Both the position numbers and the translations under genes were made by a program. A stretch of 64,000 nucleotides of DNA from Owenia fusiformis (taxonomy: Eukaryota; Annelida; Polychaeta; Sabellida; Oweniidae), in assembly GCA_903813345.2 (NCBI GenBank), contig CAIIXF020000012.1, positions 15,492,020 through 15,556,019 of the forward strand, written 5' to 3'. Of the stretch, positions 12,301 through 23,690 are shown one piece after another. The notes under the pieces are model-generated. The model did no database searches. It was not told the origin of the DNA and saw only the letters and a program-made list of their open reading frames with translations. The stretch's first letter is position 1; the number at the start of each line of letters is the position of its first letter.

Positions 12301-15300
12301 TGACAATGTGTCACAGATGCCAAAACCACAGAACACTTACTCAGAACACAAACGTCTCATAATTGACTCTAACAATATATTAATATTGAGATAATTAGTG
12401 AAACTTAAACTTACAATTTTACTCTGGTATCTCGCTAAGAGGAAAAGCGTTCTATCAGTCACATCAGTTTCTGATAAACTCAACGTCGAGAGTCGCAATT
12501 TTGGCAACAAAGGGAGAAGTACTACATCATTGATAAAGTTGATCCCTAAAACATAAAATTGTCAATTATTTTCACTCTTAATAATTCTAACCATATGGAA
12601 ATGTCTGCAAATTTTCAATGTAAAGTTGGATGTTGACTGGACAGCAGACACCAGTGGCGTAGGAACAATGTACGCAAAAACGCCAGTGCGTAGTGTTGAA
12701 AAGTGAAAATAAAAAAGGCTTATTAATTTTACTATGTTCTTCAGTGATATTTTCTCATTGCGCATAAGTTTATCTCGAGCACACTAGCCTAAAAAATGTT
12801 ATTTGAATACCATAGGCCTATATTATGCTCGATGTTTCAATAGTACTCTTTTGCAAGGTTTTTGTTCCTCTGTTATTTTTCTAATCGTGGCACAGATAAA
12901 TGACACTTTTTGAGAAATGAAATTCATATAATATTGAATTAGTTTTAAAATATTGAAAGTAGCCTTGTTTCTAATACTGTAGAAAATGCAAAGTAATCAT
13001 TATTGCTCTGTTTGGTAAGTAATCTTTGAACAGATTGAATTCCCTGACCAACATGCTTTATTTCAAAAAAATCAAGACACTATTGACTATCTTATGAATT
13101 TTAAAAGTAAACTACAATTTCGCAAAATATTCGTGAATCGCGTTCTCTTGTACGAGTTTGAGAGAAGAAAGTTTTTTTTTCTACCTGATGACATGGATGA
13201 CTGCCTTTGCATTTTTGTGCATGTTCCGTAATGCTTGGACAATATTTATCTATTTTCTTACTTATTGTCATTGATATTACTTCTTGAAATATGAATGTTA
13301 AAGACAAAAACAACTTGAAATTGTTGATTATTCAATTTCACATTCCATTGAATTCAATGAGTTTTGGCGATAAATCCTATCCTTGAAAGTACATAAAGTA
13401 CAATTTCAGCTTTTTTGGAGGGGGTGTTATTTTGTCATGCGATCTAGTGTTATAAAAAAATTGATGCAACTTCCTTCTAAATTGAGGTAGAAGCTTCAAA
13501 TAAAAGCTCCTTTCTTCTTCTTTCTCATGGTTTTATTTTTATTGGTTATGGGGGATGCATCAATCGCACCTCCCCCCTGGCTACGCCTATGATGTTATCA
13601 GGAAAGTCGTCTATATCGTTCGAAAAAATAACATTTAAGAAAAGTGAGAATGAGTTGTGTCAAGATTTAAAAGATCGACTTTCCATGGTGATTTTATATT
13701 ATGAAAACATTCAAACATTTTAAAGTGTCTCACATATTCGATCAAAACTTGCCATGCAAACATGTTAGTCTACTTTACTGGCTCCCCTTGCTGTAACAAG
13801 GAACCCAAAACACATTAAAACGGAAACATAAACCAATTAGTCACTTCACTATGAAAGTGAGGGGTGCATGGACTAACACAATATCAGTGGTCATTTACTG
13901 TGTCAACTTAGTAACCCTTGCATATCGTGCTCACTCAAGTATTGAATAATTTTTTTATGGTCTAAATGTTTGTGGTTTATAAAAAAAAGTGATATATTTT
14001 AGTCAGAAATACATTAATTAATATATTCATTCAAACAGCACTAGAATGCGGGAAGAAAGAGCAATGGTGACAAAATGCAGACAGAATTTTCCGTAGGGTT
14101 TCAAACATTTCTGAACACAATCATACATGTACTTCATGTGTACTGTTATTTTTAGTGCTGTATTTATAGATATAATTTCACGTATTAAAATCATATTTTC
14201 CAGCAATGACTTCAAATTCGGAACCACACCCATATCACATTTTCTTCAATAACTCCAAACATGTGTAAACATTGACCATGTGCATATAAATTCAGATTTC
14301 ACGAGCTCTTTCCTATTCGAGTACCTCATTCACCCCTGCATGGATTTGAGTTGGATTCGCCTTTTATACGTGAGCCGACACACACGCAAACGCTGATTGG
14401 ATAAAGATTGCGAGAATCTTTAAGCACATTATATTAGCCTAAGGTATTGCCATAGAATGACGTTTTACGAGCATAAAAAAGGCGTTTTGATATAGAAAAT
14501 TAGACGCAATATGTTTCATATTTTGGCGTAGTGTTGAATTTAAACCTTCCTACGCCCCTGGACACCAAGGGTAATCTAAAGGCCAATTTTGTGTCTTTAT
14601 GCTAGCGGACACTTAAGAATTCTTCTTGTTGTGGTATCAGAATGTTGTAATGGCGACAAAATAATGCAACCAAAACATTTTTGAACAGATTCCCATAGAA
14701 TAGCCATAATTAGCTCTTTCTTTCCTGAATTGGCACATAAAGTACCATAAAACTCGGAGTTATCCAAACACCTCAAATCTGAACACCTCAAACCTCAAAT
14801 CTGAACACCTCAAACCTCAAATATGAACACCTCAAATCTCAAATCTGAACACCTCTCAACATGAACATTTTTGATTCCATTTTTCAATATAGACATCCAT
14901 ATTAGAAATACCTCTAAATGTGAACACCTACCAATCCAAACACTTGGGCTTTGTATAAAAAACCTCCTAACTCATACCCATCTATGTGGAACATGAAACA
15001 GTCATTGAAGAGTTCAATTTGAAACATTATTACATCTCAAAATAGCTCAAAATGCCCCGAGTGGGAATCGAATCCAGCTGGGATGTAGTAGCAACTTGCT
15101 ATCAAGGGTCCTTACAAATGCATCTATAATTCATCATAAACTAAGATTTAATAAACTAAGATCTTTAAAATTGAACCCTTCAAAGACTGTATCATGTCCC
15201 ACGTACGTGGGTAGGTGGGTATGAGGTAGGAGTTTTTTTATACAAAGTCAAACACTTGGCTGGTTCCAGTGGCGCTCAGATTAGACATTACAGTTCACTT

Positions 15301-18300
15301 CTTTATTTAATCGCAATACGGATTTACCTCTCAGAATCAGATGCTGTATATTGGGACATCTGGTTCCCAATGAGGCTATTCCCTGACTGGCTATACCATC
15401 ATAAAGTCCTGTGCACTCACTCTAGAAATTTAAAATGTAAAATGAATAACAGGTATTAGTTATTCTGGACATTTTAATATTTTTTAGCCAATTATACGAA
15501 AAATATATTTATATGATTAATGATAACAAAACTTCCGGATTGATTTGATTTGAACAATGTCTATTATATAGTAGAAAAAAAACTGGTCTTCCTAGAGGCC
15601 TAGAAAAAGTCATCCTCCTAAGCAGGTGTCCAGAATCCGTACCTCCTTCTTCCCCCTGCTATAACCAATTTGGACGCGCCCGATTTAACTGAAGCACGTG
15701 ATCTAATTATGCGCAATGACTTATACATGATTTCTGTTGCAGTGTTGCGACAGCCAATCAGATTGCGAATTCTTAATTGGTGAAATGCTAACAACTGCTT
15801 ATCGCAGGGGGTAAAAAGAAAGATTATAATCTGGATTTTCAAGCCCTGTGATCGGAGGATGAGAAAAAGTATGTCAATAAATATATATAAATTAATTATA
15901 TTTGTTTCTGTATTTACTCCATCACATTTATTCATCCACCTATTATATCTGATAGGCCAATACATACTCACCAAATCTAGGAATTTTAGATGTTCAGTGT
16001 GATTGGTTAAATACTGCAACATGTTGTCATGGAGACCACTCCAGGATATATACAGACTCTCAATGTCCCGATTCTCCCGTATAAATGTCTTTATGCATAT
16101 TGAAATCAGCAACATGTTTCTATCACTGAATTCTATATGGCAGAGGTTGACAGATTTGAGGCAAGGTTTGTAGAGCTGTTGTACTTTAGTGATGTTGTTT
16201 TTAAGTAGTTTGGAGTCAATGTCTGTTAAATCAAGGGTGGGATCATTTGAATCAATTACAGTCTCCTTTGAATCACTGGTCATGGCATCTAAATTACCAC
16301 CTACAATGTCACTTTTAGTGTCTTTTGAATCACCTATGTCATCATTTGAATCACCAACAGCGTCTTTCGTATCACTTATTTCATCGTTTGAATCATTACA
16401 TGCAACATCTTTCAAGTCACTTTCGGTATCATTTGAAACACCAACAGTGTCTTTGAATTCACATTCAGTGTCTTTTGTATCACTTATTTCATCATTTGAA
16501 TCATTACATGCATCGTCTTTCAAGTCACTTTTGGTATCATTTGAAACACCAACTGTGTCTTTGAATTCACATTCAGTGTCTTTTGTTTCACTTATTTCAT
16601 CATTTGAATCATTACATGCATCATCAGTATCACATAATTTGCTGAAGGATGAAGTTAGTTCAGTTTGAGCATATTTAGCTTGAGCAGTTTTATCTTGAAC
16701 ATCAAAAGCTTTGGTACTTTCACTGTTACCATTTCCATTACCTGACTTCTCATTAAGTCCTTCATCTGTTCTATGTTTTGTAACTAGACTTTCAACAGCA
16801 GTTTTAAGAATGTTACTAACATATCTATGAACACAGTTATCAGTAATATCTTGGTCCTGTGATGTATCATTTGGGCTGCAGTCAGATGTAGTATCACTAC
16901 CATTGTTAGGGTTATTTTCCATTGAATCCTTGTTATCACTAGAAAATGTGATGCTTTCTTTTTGTGCATCTAAACTGCTATTGTGTCTGACTGCATTCTC
17001 TTTTTCATTACAGTCAAAAACAATGTCATTTAGATCTATGCTTTTACTGGTGCCATCAGTACTTATGTCCTTAACGAATGTTTCAGTATTCTCAGTATGA
17101 CTAGGTTCCGTGGTACACTCTTCTAAATTGTTGTCTCTATGACTGGCTTCAAGGTCAAGAGCTTTAGTCTCACAATGGGCGCTAGCAGTATTTGTTTCAT
17201 TAACATTACCTGCCAATTCAATGCTTTCAGTATCAATCCCTATAGGATTCCCAGCATCATTGATAGCGTTGTCCATCTCATCATAACCCATAGCGAGGCC
17301 ATGGTCAGCACTATCATCATATGAAGTTTTGTCACTGACACCCGCATCAGTAGACAGAGCATCCACATGCTGTTCTAGATTCTGAGTACGACTCACATTA
17401 ACTTTAGGGTTTGGTTGTTCAACTTTTTCGAGGAGTTCTGAAAGACTTTCAACACTGTTGATGTTGACATCCTTGTGTTTTTCAGCAACTGAGACTAGTT
17501 TTGCAGCAGAGTCCAGACTATAACCAGCCAAATACCACAATGCTGTACAATCAACCTGCAGTAATAAACATGAATACTCATTTGACTGAATCCATAATAC
17601 TAAATTTACAATACAGGGTGTTACTAAAGAGAATAGGCTATGATGACATTTTGTTCAATTACTGCACTTCCAATCAACCTGCAGTAAAAACCATAAATAT
17701 TCATTTGACTTAGTATCTTTACTTGAAAAAAAAGTACAGTAAAACCTGTATATCTAAACACCTTTCTGATGTGAGCATCTATCAATTTGAACTCTTTCAG
17801 TCCCATTTCCTTAATCTACCATATTCTTACTTAATAAAAAACCTTAAAAAGTGAACACCTGCTAATCCAAACACTTTTGGCTGGTCGAAAACATCTTTGG
17901 GTTAGACAAGTTTTACTGTACTCATAAATCAAGAAAAATATACAGGGTGTTCCAAAAGTAACAGGACTGGTGCTGGTATTTTGTTGAATATGCACCAATT
18001 GTCTTCAAATTTTTACATGATGTACTTTCATGTATTGTGATAGAAATTGCAATACAGGGTGTTACTAAAGAGAATCGGCTATTATGACATTTTGTTCAAA
18101 CTGCAGTAGGCACTTCCGGATTTTAATCATCATAATTTCATGTTTTTAATATGTTTAATACAACCTAATATCCAGGAACCACCGTCATAAGAAAATAAGT
18201 ACTAGTATATAAATATGAGCTTATACTTACACTAGTCCAGGCCATGTCTACATGTTGGAGATGAGGCCCACAAAGTGTAGTTAGGTGTCGTATTGCTAGA

Positions 18301-20964
18301 CTAGTAATGTTATCACATTGGGAGATATCAACACTGGTCAGTTTACATGGAAAATCATCACCATTCTATAATTACAAACCATAAGTCATTAAAGGGAGAG
18401 TCAACTGTTATGTTGAAGATGAGGCGCAATGGCGCATTAAGTGTAGTTAGGTGTCGTATTGCTAGACTAGTAATGTTATCAAACTGGGAGATATCAACAC
18501 TGGTACGTCAGTTTACATGGAAAATCATCATCATTCTATAAACACAATGAGCATGTACATGTATTTGTATTTCCAAGCCACTCCAAAACAGACTATGAAT
18601 GCAATATGCCCAAAATCATCAAAAATGACCATGAACTTATTCTTACCCAATGTTTATAGCTCCTTAACAGTTGTGTGGTTTTATCTAAAAGAAACACGTC
18701 ATCAGTGATATTGTCGCAGCATGACAAGTTGAGATGTCTCAAGTTTCTATTGCATTTAAGGATAACCTGAAAGCATATACGATTTCTGTTAAAATTAGAG
18801 GCGAGCTAGGACCTGGAAATGAGGTGAATTTAAATAGGTGAGGTAACTTGATACAACTCTACTAAACCTTGCATTGCATCATGAACAACCAATTTGGCTT
18901 ATTATTAATGATTATGTTATTTGTTTTTATTTGTCTGTTCTTTATTAATGGTTTATAGGACGACTGTTAGATTTTAATAAGGTACTAATTAACAATACAG
19001 TTAGACAAACAAAGTATCTTATGCATTTCTAGGGGTTAGGTATAGTAGAGTGTAATATGGACAAGGCAAATTTAAGTAGATAAGACAATTTGAATGGACA
19101 TGGCAACTGTATACAGGCGAGGCAAATTTAAATAAGTGAGGCTTTACATAGATGAGGCAATGTTGAATAGGTGAGGCAATTTAAAATATAAAATCATAAG
19201 ATATCATGAAGTATCAAAACTCTCAACTGAGTGCAGCATCAGACGAAAATAATATGTGGTGGCGGGGGGGAATTTATTTCATACCTTTACAATGTGGTTT
19301 GATACTGCGGGGCATCCTTCAACACTCAATGACGTGAGCTGAGGTGCCAAGATACCAGCCATCTTAAAACATCTGGGTAGAATTAAATGGTCACAACCAG
19401 TCAGATCCAGTTTGTTGAGATGTGGGCATCTGCACACAGAATAAAAATTGTTCAAATATGCAGGAATATGGAATACTTGCCAATTTAGAACACTTTTGGC
19501 CAGCCACAGCTTGGATTGGACAAATTTTACAGTAGTGTTAGCATCATATTGCCTTGTTTTACAGAAAAGATGGATAAAGGTGTAAAGGACTAAAAATGGC
19601 CAATGGCTTTCCAATGGTGTATTCATAAAGGACTATTTTTAAAAATATGTGACCAAATACAGGATTAAATGAAAAAAGGATATTGAATGGCTAAATTGTT
19701 TTGATGTTTATGAAAATAATAGTTTACTGTATAAAAATATATAAAAGTCATTGTACTTTAATTTTTGGACACCCAGCAAAGATGATAGTTCTGACCACAG
19801 ATTATTTATAGTAAACCCCAAAGCAAAAGCCACAAACCATCATCCATTAACAACAGGATGGATGGATTCACATAATGGAACTAAAACACAAAGAAGCAAT
19901 AAATACCCATGTCGTTAATTAGAAGAGCTCTTAAACTACTGTACTCCCAGTTAATTTCGCAAGTTTTTAATTTTGTGAATTTTGAGAAAAGACGGTTTCG
20001 CGGCTATCAAATTTTGTAAATTTCACGAAGTACAACTAATACTATGTCATCTTGGTCAACGACATGCCGCAACTTAACCTCTATTACATCGTCATTTTTT
20101 GTTTATTTGAAAAGCCACTGTATCAAACATACCGGGTTGTTACTTAGTATCCCATTTATCGCCCAATAACACTTGACAAACATTTTGCAAAACACAAAAT
20201 GCAATGGAGTCCCAGGAAATTAAAAAATTTCACAAATCCCCAGGGATTTAATTGACAATTTCAAGATGACTAATTTTCGCGATTTTAACACAATCGCGAA
20301 AAGTGCGAAACTAGATCGCAAGGGAAAAATACTCAGAGAATAGTATTTCCATTATTTTAGATTGTGATAAAGATGAATCAATTTTCATTTCATGATTTTA
20401 ATAGGTCCCCATTAACAAATTTTGGAAAAAAGTCAAAAATTGCTCATTGTTCATGAAAGTATTATTTACTCAACTCAACTAGCAGTAGACCTCTGTATGG
20501 ATATCATAGCCTTATTTCTGAAACTTTACCCTTTTCTTATTGCTTTCCAATGGTATATTCAAATCCTGAGACTAATGACATTTTGCTTGATAATGCAACA
20601 AATGCATTTCATTATTTAATCTGATCTTCCCATTCTTCAAGTCAATAAGGAAACGCATAGAAACAAAATCACAAAACACTTACTTTCGAAGCACGTTCTC
20701 AAGACCTGAAGCGGAGATATTGAGACATTTTCTAAGGACGAGTTCTCGGATATGTGGGGGAACTAATGCAACAAGAAGTTTGTTTGTGACTTGACTGGGG
20801 TAATCGTGCACGAGCCTGAGTAGAACTCCTTCACTGACAGGAGTGAACAGGTCAGTGCGTAGCATTTGGATAATTCTGGGGGCATCGTTGGATTCCAGGT
20901 GATCTAGCAGACTTTGTACTGTTGCTATATTAGCTATGAATCCTAATGGCAATACCTCAGACAT
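9368..20964 (-). CDS. Leucine-rich-repeat protein with large acidic Asp/Ser insertion (11 exons)
   Basis: Coding exons in transcript order are 20684-20964, 19285-19429, 18647-18766, 18231-18365, 15972-17555, 15328-15421, 12415-12545, 11712-11973, 11042-11155, 9889-9983 and 9368-9580. All are bounded by GT/AG, phases are continuous, and the total is 3174 nt (1057 aa). From about residue 75 the protein has Cys-containing (AMN1/FBXL-type) leucine-rich repeats, such as LNKLDLTGCDHL, LRHLNLSCCDNI, LTSVDISQCDNI and LTNLDLSWCEEL. These run over exons 1-4 and 6-11. The long fifth exon interrupts them with about 400 Asp/Ser/Thr/Glu-rich residues. LRRs of this kind usually bind protein partners, often substrates of cullin E3 ligases, but I see no F-box and cannot name the family. 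The protein is probably intracellular: no signal peptide is seen. A first exon further upstream is possible (an ATG at about 21530 splices in frame to an acceptor at 20976). Confidence 0.85.
10577..10690. repeat. Dispersed repeat family A, copy 1
   Basis: This begins GCATTAACATGCAAAATGTC and ends in CACAAAAAGTTGGAGACTA. Further copies in the same orientation lie at 40526-40653, 50401-50545 and 52700-52828. Here its tail runs into the minisatellite at 10684-10862. It sits in the last-but-two intron of the LRR gene. Confidence 0.7.
10684..10862. repeat. Minisatellite based on GTGTGATGGTGACAT
   Basis: Five imperfect units of about 34-42 bp, each holding a core like CACGTGTGATGGTGACAT followed by a run like AATAACAAT. 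The tails of family A copies elsewhere (near 40640 and 52815) carry a single unit of the same core, so the array appears to be a local expansion of that tail. Confidence 0.75.
11258..11535. repeat. Repeat family B fragment (CAGGCCCGTAGCCAGG end) plus family C-like tail
   Basis: This starts with CAGGCCCGTAGCCAGG, the same terminus as the complete copy at 53109-53317. The right half is not a matching inverted terminus; instead the segment ends near 11535 with AACAAGTTTTACTGTA, resembling family C. Two palindromic blocks of TATAATATA lie between. Confidence 0.5.
14765..14860. repeat. Short tandem repeat, TCTGAACACCTCAAA units
   Basis: Four to five imperfect units of about 25 bp containing AAATCTGAACACCTCAAACC. 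The GAACACCT word also occurs throughout family C elements, so this array may derive from one. Confidence 0.6.
15055..15122 (-). repeat. tRNA-like fragment (probable SINE remnant)
   Basis: On the minus strand a B-box-like GGATTCGATTCCCACTC is preceded by AAGGACCCTTGATAGCAAG, as in a degenerate tRNA body. There is no paired acceptor stem, so it is more likely a SINE piece than a tRNA gene. Confidence 0.35.
15612..15862. repeat. Inverted-terminal-repeat element, family K, copy 1
   Basis: The ends are CATCCTCCTAAGCAGG (left) and the inverse GATCGGAGGATG (right). A second copy lies reversed at about 51131-51366. A third is split by an insertion (54180-54234 plus 55725-55930). The length of about 250 bp and the absence of coding fit a non-autonomous DNA transposon (MITE). 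It sits in the LRR gene intron directly after exon 5. Confidence 0.75.
16366..16625 (-). repeat. In-frame 108-bp tandem repeat inside LRR exon 5
   Basis: GAATCATTACATGCA recurs on the plus strand at 16390, 16498 and 16606, exactly 108 bp apart. On the coding (minus) strand this gives three 36-residue repeats beginning with DACNDSNDEIS and carrying TECEFKDTVGVSND. The third repeat is diverged. The exact multiple of three keeps the frame, so the array changes the length of the acidic linker without breaking the protein. Confidence 0.85.
17735..17920. repeat. MITE family C, copy 1 (TACAGTAAAACCTG ends)
   Basis: The ends TACAGTAAAACCTGTA and AGTTTTACTGTA are inverted and start and end in TA, as expected for Tc1/mariner-type elements that duplicate TA on insertion. 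Other copies are at 25482-26213 and 52863-53040. Internally they share GTGAACACCT words. Confidence 0.7.
18413..18541 (-). pseudogene. Dead duplicate of LRR exon 4
   Basis: This segment repeats the sequence of exon 4 (18231-18365), including its TTTATAG acceptor, in the same orientation and about 170 bp upstream in transcript order. Read in the exon's frame it carries a 4-bp insertion (GTAC on the minus strand) that leads to a TGA within about 14 codons. It also lacks the exon's GTAAGT donor. It is therefore a non-functional copy from a local tandem duplication. If it were spliced in, the protein would be truncated. Confidence 0.85.
18963..19056. repeat. MITE family G fragment
   Basis: This ends with GGTATAGTAGAGTGTAATA and contains CATTTCTAGGGGTTAGG, matching in inverse the left end of the complete element at 44788-45007. 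The other end is missing. Confidence 0.55.
19936..20330. repeat. Dispersed TTTCGC-rich repeat (family F), copy 1
   Basis: Several TTTCGC/GCGAAA words, beginning CTGTACTCCCAGTTAATTTCGC (22 bases, positions 19938-19959, shortened here to its features). A related stretch begins ACTGTACTCCCACTAATATT at 48241. Termini are not clear. Confidence 0.4.
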
Positions 20965-21740
20965 CCTTACTTCAACTGCAAATTCAAATTGTAAATATAA
21001 ATTTAAAAGGTGGCAATCATATTGCTTTACTTTTCTAAAGCCTCTTGTGAAGGTTAAGTTATTACGCTGTGTTGTAACAATGACGGAGCACTTGAAGAAG
21101 CTAGACTGTTACGTAAATACCATGGCACGCAGAAATCGCAACACAGGGATAAAGCAGAGATGATGACACCAAGCTCACAAATCAGCTATAATTAAAAATG
21201 TAGGCCTCAAATCTGTCCATGAGTGACACTGACTGACTGAGACACAGTAACTTTTTCTTCATTCTTGTACCTTTTTCAGGTAACCTGTCTCCTATGCCTT
21301 TTGAGTAAGATTTTGAGTCAAAGAAAAAAGTAAAACAATTCATTAATTTTACAACACATACCACAGGACGGATACTGCTTCCACAAATTATTTCATCCCT
21401 GCAAACGGATTTACCTGCACATTCATGGGAAACAGAAGTAAAAGTAGAATCAAAATTTCTCATAAAATTCGATGTTTGCCGCTTACAACAATACACCCAA
21501 CCGGAAGTTGATTGTTCGTGTTGAGGCGACATTGACCCACTTTTATTGTAAACAAACAAGTGACACGACCTCAGGAAGCGCTCACTTTTGAAAAGGAATT
21601 TCCTTAAATGTTACGTTTAATGTTAATCCCAAATTGTTTTATATCAGAAGTAAATGGTCTGAGACTAGGTCTAATGCATACCTAGAGAACAGGTGAGTGA
21701 TAGATCGCTTGCAAATAGAAGTAAGGTCAGACTGCACCTT

Positions 21741-21982
21741 CTACAGTTGGGGACATAAATAAATGACAGGTGGATTTGCTGAAGTGAGGATTTCCCATGT
21801 TAAAATAAGAGAATTTACAAGAGGCCATAAATCAGTGGATGAGATTATACAAAATGTAAAATATACAAATTTTAAGGGATATGTATCTAGACAATATTGG
21901 AAATTATGGGCTTTCAGACCACCATAATTAGGAAATGGTGATCGAAAATCGACCTGTCATTTATTTTTGTCCCCAACTGTAG
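21741..21982. repeat. 242-bp MITE with CTACAGTTGGGGAC ends
   Basis: The left end CTACAGTTGGGGACATAAAT and the right end TTTTTGTCCCCAACTGTAG are inverted repeats, extending through AAATGACAGGT to about 30 bp. The interior has no open frame. This is a compact non-autonomous DNA transposon. Confidence 0.85.
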
Positions 21983-22888
21983 CTTTTTGATGACCATGAT
22001 TTGCTTCTCTCACTTTTAGATGAACATTACTCGTTCAAAACACGGCCTAAGCCTTTCATTTTTTTTCATAAAACGTACTTTAGTGTACTCAGATTATTAA
22101 TTGAGTGTTAATTTTTCTTTAGAATGTAAAATTGAGCAAAAATTTCTCATCAATACACCATGTGTACTTTTGAGACCCTATCTGTTGCAAGACTTATGCC
22201 TGGTACAACCGTTACCATGTTTTTAAGTGTTTTTAAGTTGTGCAAGCATCCTGCCATGACCGTGGTAGTGTTATCGTGAAAGCCTGGCGCGACCATTGCC
22301 TTTATGTGTCATTTATGACTTATTTTTGTAGTTAGGTATACTAACATGAAATGACAAAACAGGAAGTGAAAACCTTATCCCGTGCCAGGACTATAGTCCT
22401 GAGAATGTCTGAATCTTTTGTCTGTACGATTACAACATGGGAGAATTTTATACGCCTCTTACACTTAGAGTACAACAAGTTAAACCTTGTCTGGGCCTTA
22501 TTTCTCATCTGACATATCTTCATCTCCATATCTTGTGGCCCGTCCTAGGTTAACATCCGTGCCTATTCGGCCCTTGATGCAAAAAATTTAATGATGGCCT
22601 ATGGCAGTGCATGGAATTTCATGCGCGTTTTATTAATAACTGATAGTGAGAATTTGCTACCAATGAAAGCATAGCACGGAAGTCAAACCCAATCACGGCA
22701 ACAAGAACATTCAGATTAATAAATAAAAGCTGTGGTATTGGGTTTAACTTGTTGAACTATTACACTTAAAGATACCTACTTCAATAGATTCCTTGGTATT
22801 TTAACATTCTTTTCGTGTAGTTGAATCCACAATTATCTGGGTTTATCGGTAGAACGGGAACATTTTCTTTTTCAAGCTTATACTAGAT

Positions 22889-22950
22889 TAGCATCTTCGC
22901 ACGCTCGGTCTTCACTGCGTTCGACGGGAGCCGAGTGAATGAAGATGCTA
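22889..22950. repeat. 20-bp-arm hairpin
   Basis: TAGCATCTTCGCACGCTCGG (22889-22908) faces its near-complement at 22931-22950 across a 22-base loop. It is more GC-rich than its surroundings. It may be a small structured RNA or a transposon remnant. Confidence 0.55.
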
Positions 22951-23690
22951 CATTGGTATTCTGTTGCAATTTCTTGCCTGGTCTTCCTGATTAAATGTGC
23001 ATGATTTTCAATTATACTTATCATTCATCTTCCATTACAAGCCTTTTTACATCACAAAATCATGGTGTCGGACTGTCGGTATATAGTAATGGTTTTCGGT
23101 ACAACTTGCATGGAATTTGGTTCAATGCGCATTGGTTTATCATGTTTATTGGTTTTTCGGTACAATGCGCATCGGTATATTGGTTTTCAGTACAATGCGT
23201 GTCGGTATAATGGGTTTTGGTATAATGCGCATCTGTACAATGAGGTGATCCCGTCATGCCAGGCTTTGCAATACCATATTTCATTGTCATGGTCATAGCA
23301 GGCATTGCAATGTATTTTAACATTACCTTGGTCATGTCAGGCCTTGCAATATAATACAGGCCGTCCAACTGTCCCACAATTTGCGTATTTATTATACATT
23401 CGCTGAAGGAATTGCAGTCATCTGATTTTACCTGATAATTGTCAAGCAAAAATATTTCTGTAGAAGAACTTCCAAAAAAACATCACGCATTTGCTTCAGA
23501 TTTTTTTGTACCTACCCCCTTTACATTAAAGCCTTACATTGGCCTTTTTCCTTTACATACTTGAACTTGATTATTTTACGATGTAAACTTGATAACAGGG
23601 AATAGATAATTCAGCTATAAAGGATTCACTAGGGAATAAAGTAAAATACAAATTCCATGTATATCACATATTATTTGTTTTTTCCAGGAA

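Larger units (their letters stand above)
12546..15327. other. Intron of the LRR gene, no gene seen
   Basis: This 2.8-kb intron contains no recognisable exon. It holds short GAACACCTCAAA-type tandem repeats (14765-14860) and a tRNA-like fragment (about 15055-15122), both listed separately. The rest is AT-rich. Confidence 0.5.
20976..23690. promoter_or_regulatory. Divergent intergenic region between LRR gene and TMEM267
   Basis: The two genes point away from each other here. On the minus strand an acceptor-like TTTGCAG ends at 20976, directly upstream of the LRR ATG, so a 5' exon probably lies further out. A candidate at about 21486-21530 has an ATG, a GTAAGC donor and an ETS-like ACTTCCGG on the transcribed strand. 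The region also holds a MITE (21741-21982) and a hairpin (22889-22950). No TATA box is evident for either gene. Confidence 0.4.

Noticed and set aside
16189-16668. Plus-strand Ser/Phe-rich open frame of 159 codons
   Set aside because: It is the antisense shadow of the repetitive acidic part of LRR exon 5; the minus strand has the splice-consistent frame.
23060-23449. Minus-strand 129-codon frame with HYTDTHCTE repeats
   Set aside because: It arises from a low-complexity GGTATAATGCGCAT-type repeat with no splice signals or relation to neighbours. A similar repeat occurs near 53750.
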